A stretch of DNA of 64,000 nucleotides, taken from the NCBI RefSeq assembly GCF_047511655.1, contig NC_133386.1:125917866-125981865 (forward strand), written 5' to 3'. Position numbers and translations under genes: made by a program. Of the stretch, positions 59,291 to 64,000 are shown piece by piece (position 1 is the first letter of the stretch; each line of letters starts with the position of its first letter). The stretch comes from Castor canadensis (Eukaryota; Chordata; Mammalia; Rodentia; Castoridae). Under the pieces are notes generated by a model. The model ran no database searches, had not been told where the DNA came from, and worked only from the letters and a program-made list of their open reading frames with translations.

Positions 59291-59905
59291 TCAAAAAATA
59301 TAAATGATTTATGTGCATGAATAAATGTAATTAAGTGGTGTTTAATAACCTAAATACCTTCAGAAACGATTGGGTCTAAAACAGTAAAGGCTAAAGAAAC
59401 TATACACCGACTAGCTCTGTAGTTAGTGGATAAATTTCCCTCTATGGAGCACATGTAAATCTGAAGCTATTACTTTAGAATTGGATTGTTGTAGGAGATA
59501 AAGGTAGATGTTTGGAGATAGGTTTTTCATTTAGAGTTTTTATAGATAAGCAAGAGAAGGAGGCTAGAAAGAACCATGTCAAAATGAATTAGCATTAGAG
59601 GTGTGAATATGACGTCATGCTTCCGTCAATATAGATATAGGTGGTTGAACAAACAGATATTTATGATATGTTAATTTATGTAGATGAGTATACACACACA
59701 CATGTGGATACTTAGAAACAATGACTCCTCAGGAGAAATGAACACATACAGTTCCCAGATCTTGGTTTCTAATGCTGTTCTCCAAGAAAAGGACAAGGGC
59801 TCCTGAAAAATGACTCTTGGACTGGGACAAAGAGCATACAAAATGATTCTGGAGCATTTTGAGATTTCTTTTTTTTTGAGATGTTGCACATAGATTTTTT
59901 TCTCG
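59291..59905. other. Intergenic, no gene seen
   Basis: No gene or named repeat recognised; T-rich near 59870-59905. Confidence 0.5.
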
Positions 59906-59907
59906 AG

Positions 59908-60040
59908 TTTTTTTTTTTTATTGTTTTATTATTCGTATGTGCATACAACGCTTGGGTCATTTCTCCCCCATGCCCCCACCCCCTCCCTTACCACCCACTC
60001 CACCCCCTCCCTCTCCCTCCCACCCCCTCAATACCCGAGA
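59908..60040 (-). mobile_element. Very short young L1 3' end, antisense
   Basis: A T run, then TTGTTTTATTATTCGTATGT, GCATACAACGCTTGGGTCAT, TTCTCCCCCATGCCCCCACC and a C-rich tract to CAATACCCG. This is the antisense of the 3' UTR at 39075-39200 with few changes, so it is a recent insertion of about 130 bases. The duplication is unclear; AGATTT near both edges is a candidate. Confidence 0.8.
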
Positions 60041-62980
60041 TTTCAACATAAGAAAGTGTTCACAAGGAAACAAAAGTCACAGTAATAAGCATTTCAAAGA
60101 ATACAAAAATTATCTGAAAGAGTGCCAAGTGGCCACAGGTGGAAGTTTTTAAGCAACAAAAGAAAGTTGTATTGGGTTCTGATTCAAAGAAAAAAAAATG
60201 TTCTAGTCCATGATGATATAAACAAATAAATTGATAAGTGTGAGATAAGGGATGAATTTATTCAGAAATCTCCTAAATTTTAGGAAGATACACTGACATT
60301 CTGAAGTCATAGCAGACTTCTTATTTGTGCCCTGTCTACAATGATATCTTTCCAAAGAATACAGTATGAAGAGGGGAAAGAGAACGTCCCAGTGGAGAAA
60401 CTTGAAAAGCGCCACCTGAGACAGATGCACATCAGTGACATAATTCATATTAACAGAGGGCACTCTTGATTTTATATGATAAGCAAGGCCCTTTGCCTCT
60501 GTCATCTTCTTTTCCAAACCTACAACCCCACTCTTAATCATAAAATGCATATCAGATAAATCTCAATTGAGGCATATTATGAAAATTACCTAACTGATAT
60601 CCTCAAAATTGTTCAGGTCATTTTAAATGAGTAAAGTCTGTGAAATTGCCATAATCAAGACTGTCTTAAGAGCCATCCTAACAATTTAATGTAGCATCCT
60701 GGGTGAAATTCTGGAACAGACTAGGCATCAGGTTAAAGCAAAGGAAATCTCAGTGAAGGTTGATCTTTACTTCATGATATGTCAATTTTGGTTCACTAAC
60801 TATAATAAATGAACCACACTGTGTAAGATAGCCAATGGTTTGGGAAGGCTGCATTTGAGTATATGGAGATTGAGTATATGGATATTATTGTGGATAATAT
60901 CCTCACAAATTTTCTATTATGCTAAAACTACTATGAAATAAAATAATAAAGTAGACACCATATGTAAGTTTCTTAATATCTCTGCAAGACCATTGTGCCA
61001 TTTGCTTGGTTACTCAGCTGTGCAGGAGTGTGCTTGGTTCACCACACTCCATAAACTAGTGTTATTCTTCCTAAATGTTGCCAGACGGTAAGACATGGCA
61101 TCTTAGTGTGCTTTTATTCACATCTGAATGATTTCAGTGAGATTGAACCATAAAATATTAAATATTCCCTTCCCACCTCATTTTTGAGAATCTCATCATG
61201 TATTTTGTCCATCATTGTATCATGTTTATAATTTTTCTTTTACTTATATATTAGTGATATTAGCACATTATAAGTGACTCATGCTAGAAATATTTTCTCA
61301 GGTTTTAACTTTTATTTTTAACCATAAAAATATTTTACTTAAAATTTTTATTCTATAAAATATGTGAATATTTTATTTTAGTGCATCTAAATTTTGAATA
61401 TTAGAAGGTTTTTACTTGTACCCAGGTAATGACATTTAAATTTTTCCCATTTCTAATTACTGATTATTAGTATATAAAACCAAATTATATTCTGCAAACT
61501 TGAATTTATTTTGCTCAGTCTGTATGTATTATATCTTATTTTTCTTTTTGCTGGGAGCTTCAGAGCCATGCTGAACTAAAGATTTATGAGTGTATATTCT
61601 CGCCTTATTCCTAATCTAGAGAGATGCATTTTCTTTCCTCATTAAGTGTGATGTAGGCTGTATGATTTTTGTAGATATTCTTTATCAGGTTGAGGAAGCT
61701 TGTGCCTTATACAAGGGAAGAATTACAGAAATTGGCAGTGTTGTGTGCCTGTGCACCCTGAAGAGATATTTCTTGGTACTTTGGCTTCACCACAATCTTT
61801 CTAGTGAGTAGTTTGCAGAGATCCATGAAAAGAAAATGTACTAGGGCCTCCCAGGATTATAAACTATCACATTATCCCACGATTGCCCTATAAATATTTG
61901 TCAAAATTTCAAGTTTTCTTCTTAATTCTTTTATGGTTACCACATTTTCCTCTTATGTTCCACCAAAGGCAAAATCAACTCATATGTCTGATCTCTTCTC
62001 AAAAAGGCTAGTCACATTTTGGAATTCAGTTCATCAGGTTGTCCTGGAACCTTTGATCTCTGATGGTTTATACAAAGGTTGTGGTTTTGTGGATTATGTG
62101 TCTTTTCCTCATTGCTAGTTTGGAGGTAGAAGAACTAGAATCAATATTTATGCCACAAATATTTTTTATCTTCAACTATGTGCTAAGTGCTGCTGTAAGA
62201 TGGATTTTGTGGTGTAAGATTAAATCTCCACATGGAGTAAGAAACTGAGGTGTGATTTTTAACTTACCATCTTACTTGTGGCTTATTGAATTTTAGCAAG
62301 TTATGGAGCCATTCTACACTTTCCTTTGCTTCTCTATAAAACAATGCTTAGTTTGTGGTTAATATCAAAATGAGGCACGCATTGTTAAATAGATTTTAAA
62401 AATCATCTATTAATTTTGAACTACAGTAAAACTATATTGTAATGCTGCCCTTTAAATTAAGACTGTATGATCTGACAAATCATCTAATCATCCCACTACC
62501 ACCACCACCACCAACGACAAAAGTTACTAAATGAAAGTTACTAAATAAATTATTTTTGAAACATTTCTAGTTGGTAACAAGCTTCACATTTGGGATTCAT
62601 ATACACACTTTCAGAAGCAGTGAAGTTGGGATGAAATTGCCCTGTCATTGTGTATTATTTACACATTGGGTACAAATGGAAAAAAAGACTCCACATATGA
62701 AACAAAGCTAATGGAATTTTTCTCCCGACACAAATCCTCTTGGAAATATCAAACAAGTACTATCAAGATTTATTGAGCAGAGGTTTTAGATTAGAAGCCA
62801 AATTTAAAAACAAGAGGAGAACTTTTACTACAGAAGATATTTTTTCAGGTGGGAAAGGAAAAACCTAGGAATTTTAAGTGATATGTTCAAGGTTTCAGAG
62901 AAATTGATGCAGGATTGTAGTCACCACCCAAGTCTCCTGATGTCTGTTCCAGTGATCCTATCACTATATTACATTGCATG
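60041..62980. other. Intergenic; short CCA repeat
   Basis: No gene recognised. A (CCA)n tract lies at about 62493-62513. The open frame at 60203-60550 on the minus strand has no known features. Confidence 0.5.
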
Positions 62981-62984
62981 TCTG

Positions 62985-64000
62985 GGGTAAGACATGCTTC
63001 ATTGCCTTGTTATTTTAAATAAACTTTTACTTTGGGGGCTGTTTAGATTTACAGAAAAACATTCCAAAGACAGAGTAAATGCCTCGGCTATTTCCATCTT
63101 ATATTATTGTGACGCATTAATTAAAATTAAGAAATCAATTATTGGGATTACCTTACATTTTTACCTCCCTTTTTCTCTATTTTTGGATCTCACCTGGGGT
63201 ATCAGATCATAGTTGTCATATTTTCTTAGGATCCTGTTGGATGTGAAAATTTCACAGCCTTTTGTTGCTTCAGAGGACCTTCACAGTTTTGAGGATACTG
63301 GCCAGATAACTTGCACAATGTCCTTCAACTGAGATTTGTCTAAGGGATATGCAATGGTTATATAGTGGGGTTATGGGTTTTAAGATGAAGGCTACAGAGA
63401 TAAAGTTGCATTTTCATCACATCGTATTAAGGGTGCATACAACCAATCTACTCACTGCTATAATGCTGATCCTAATCCTTGGTAGAGGTGGTAGTCCTTG
63501 TCAAATTATTCCATTGTAAATTAATTGTTTTCCTATGTTACATCACTTGGAATGAAATCATGATTTGTAAACCACACTTAAGGAGTGGGGAGTAGTTTTC
63601 CATTTTCTTAAGAATGGGGTATCTCCCCATTTTATTTGGAATTCTTCTTGGGAGAGATTTATCCCTCCATCTCTACTTATTGAGTGATTTGATCTTCCAT
63701 TTCTATAAACATGGATGCATGAATAGTTATTTTATATGTTGGCTTACATTCCATACTATTTTATTGCCCAAATTACTCCAATTTTAGCCACCGGCAATTC
63801 TTTAATTTATCAGCAGGCTTGTTTGTTTAATTTGTTGGGCATGTATTTTTAACTCCTTTGGGTAAATTTCTAGGAGCAAGATTGCAGAACTATGGCTAGC
63901 TTTGTAAGAAAAAAAAATGTCTTTCAAAGTGGCTGTATCATTTTGCATTCCCACAGTACTGAATAAGGACTGGCTGCTTCATATCTTCAACAACATATGT
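62985..64000 (-). mobile_element. Ancient L1 3' UTR and ORF2 end, antisense, cut by window edge
   Basis: The antisense wording of a mammal-wide L1M 3' UTR is clear: TTTAGATTTACAGAAAAACA, AGGATCCTGTTGGATGTGAA, TTCACAGTTTTGAGGATACT, GGGGTTATGGGTTTTAAGAT, TTTTCATCACATCGTATTAA, CCACACTTAAGGAGTGGGGA. From about 63830 the end of ORF2 follows (TTTGGGTAAATTTCTAGGAG, CAAAGTGGCTGTATCATTTT, GCATTCCCACAGTACTGAAT). Confidence 0.8.

Noticed and set aside
59937-60152. Proline-rich open frame (PPPPPLPPTPPPPSP)
   Set aside because: It is the C-rich antisense of the L1 3' UTR G-rich tract.
1-64000. CRISPR arrays, operons, ribosome binding sites, rRNA or tRNA genes
   Set aside because: The sequence is mammalian nuclear DNA. 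Repeats are interspersed elements or microsatellites. The tRNA-like text is in SINE heads, not in folded intact tRNA genes.

Overview
The window looks like a gene-poor, AT-rich piece of a mammalian nuclear genome. The animal is most likely a rodent. The reasons are mammal-wide MIR and ancient L1 relics, MaLR-type LTRs, and young SINEs in which a tRNA/ID-like head is joined to one or two B1/7SL-like modules. The head and the L1 3' UTR recall castorimorph rodents (beaver or relatives), but that is from memory and uncertain. I see no spliced host gene, tRNA, rRNA, CRISPR array or prokaryotic feature. Almost every open reading frame is either LINE-1 (L1) derived or chance.

Layout. 1-1833: 5' end of a minus-strand L1, with a GC-rich, tandemly repeated 5' UTR; it runs off the left edge. 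1834-30900: mostly old intergenic DNA with decayed MIRs, a MaLR LTR split by a second LTR, ancient L1 pieces (10.7-11.46 kb, 20.2-22.1 kb), L1 3' ends and composite SINEs. 30905-39870: an antisense L1 scrap, then an intronless but fully open copy of CACYBP (calcyclin-binding protein) on the minus strand, then a long decayed plus-strand L1 holding a younger L1 with a clean target-site duplication. 39890-42830: single-copy-looking and LTR-like sequence. 42835-44670: an L1 with a 5' inversion. 44680-50180: a MaLR LTR, an ancient inverted L1, a 0.78 kb internally deleted L1 flanked by a 19-bp duplication, and more ancient L1. 50180-59290: a chain of plus-strand L1 copies. 59290-64000: intergenic DNA, a tiny L1 3' end and an ancient antisense L1 3' UTR.

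The elements work together only as a record of L1 activity. L1 machinery presumably made the L1 copies, the SINE copies and the CACYBP retrocopy. The window shows several recognised L1 outcomes: 5' truncation, 5' inversion (twin priming), nesting, and a copy with both ends but no body. The best leads are the 5'/3'-only L1 at 46806-47586, the intact CACYBP retrocopy, the repeated L1 5' UTR, and the mono-, di- and trimodular SINE series. No wholly new system is evident. Repeat assignments come from reading and memory of consensus sequences, so boundaries are approximate unless a duplication is stated.
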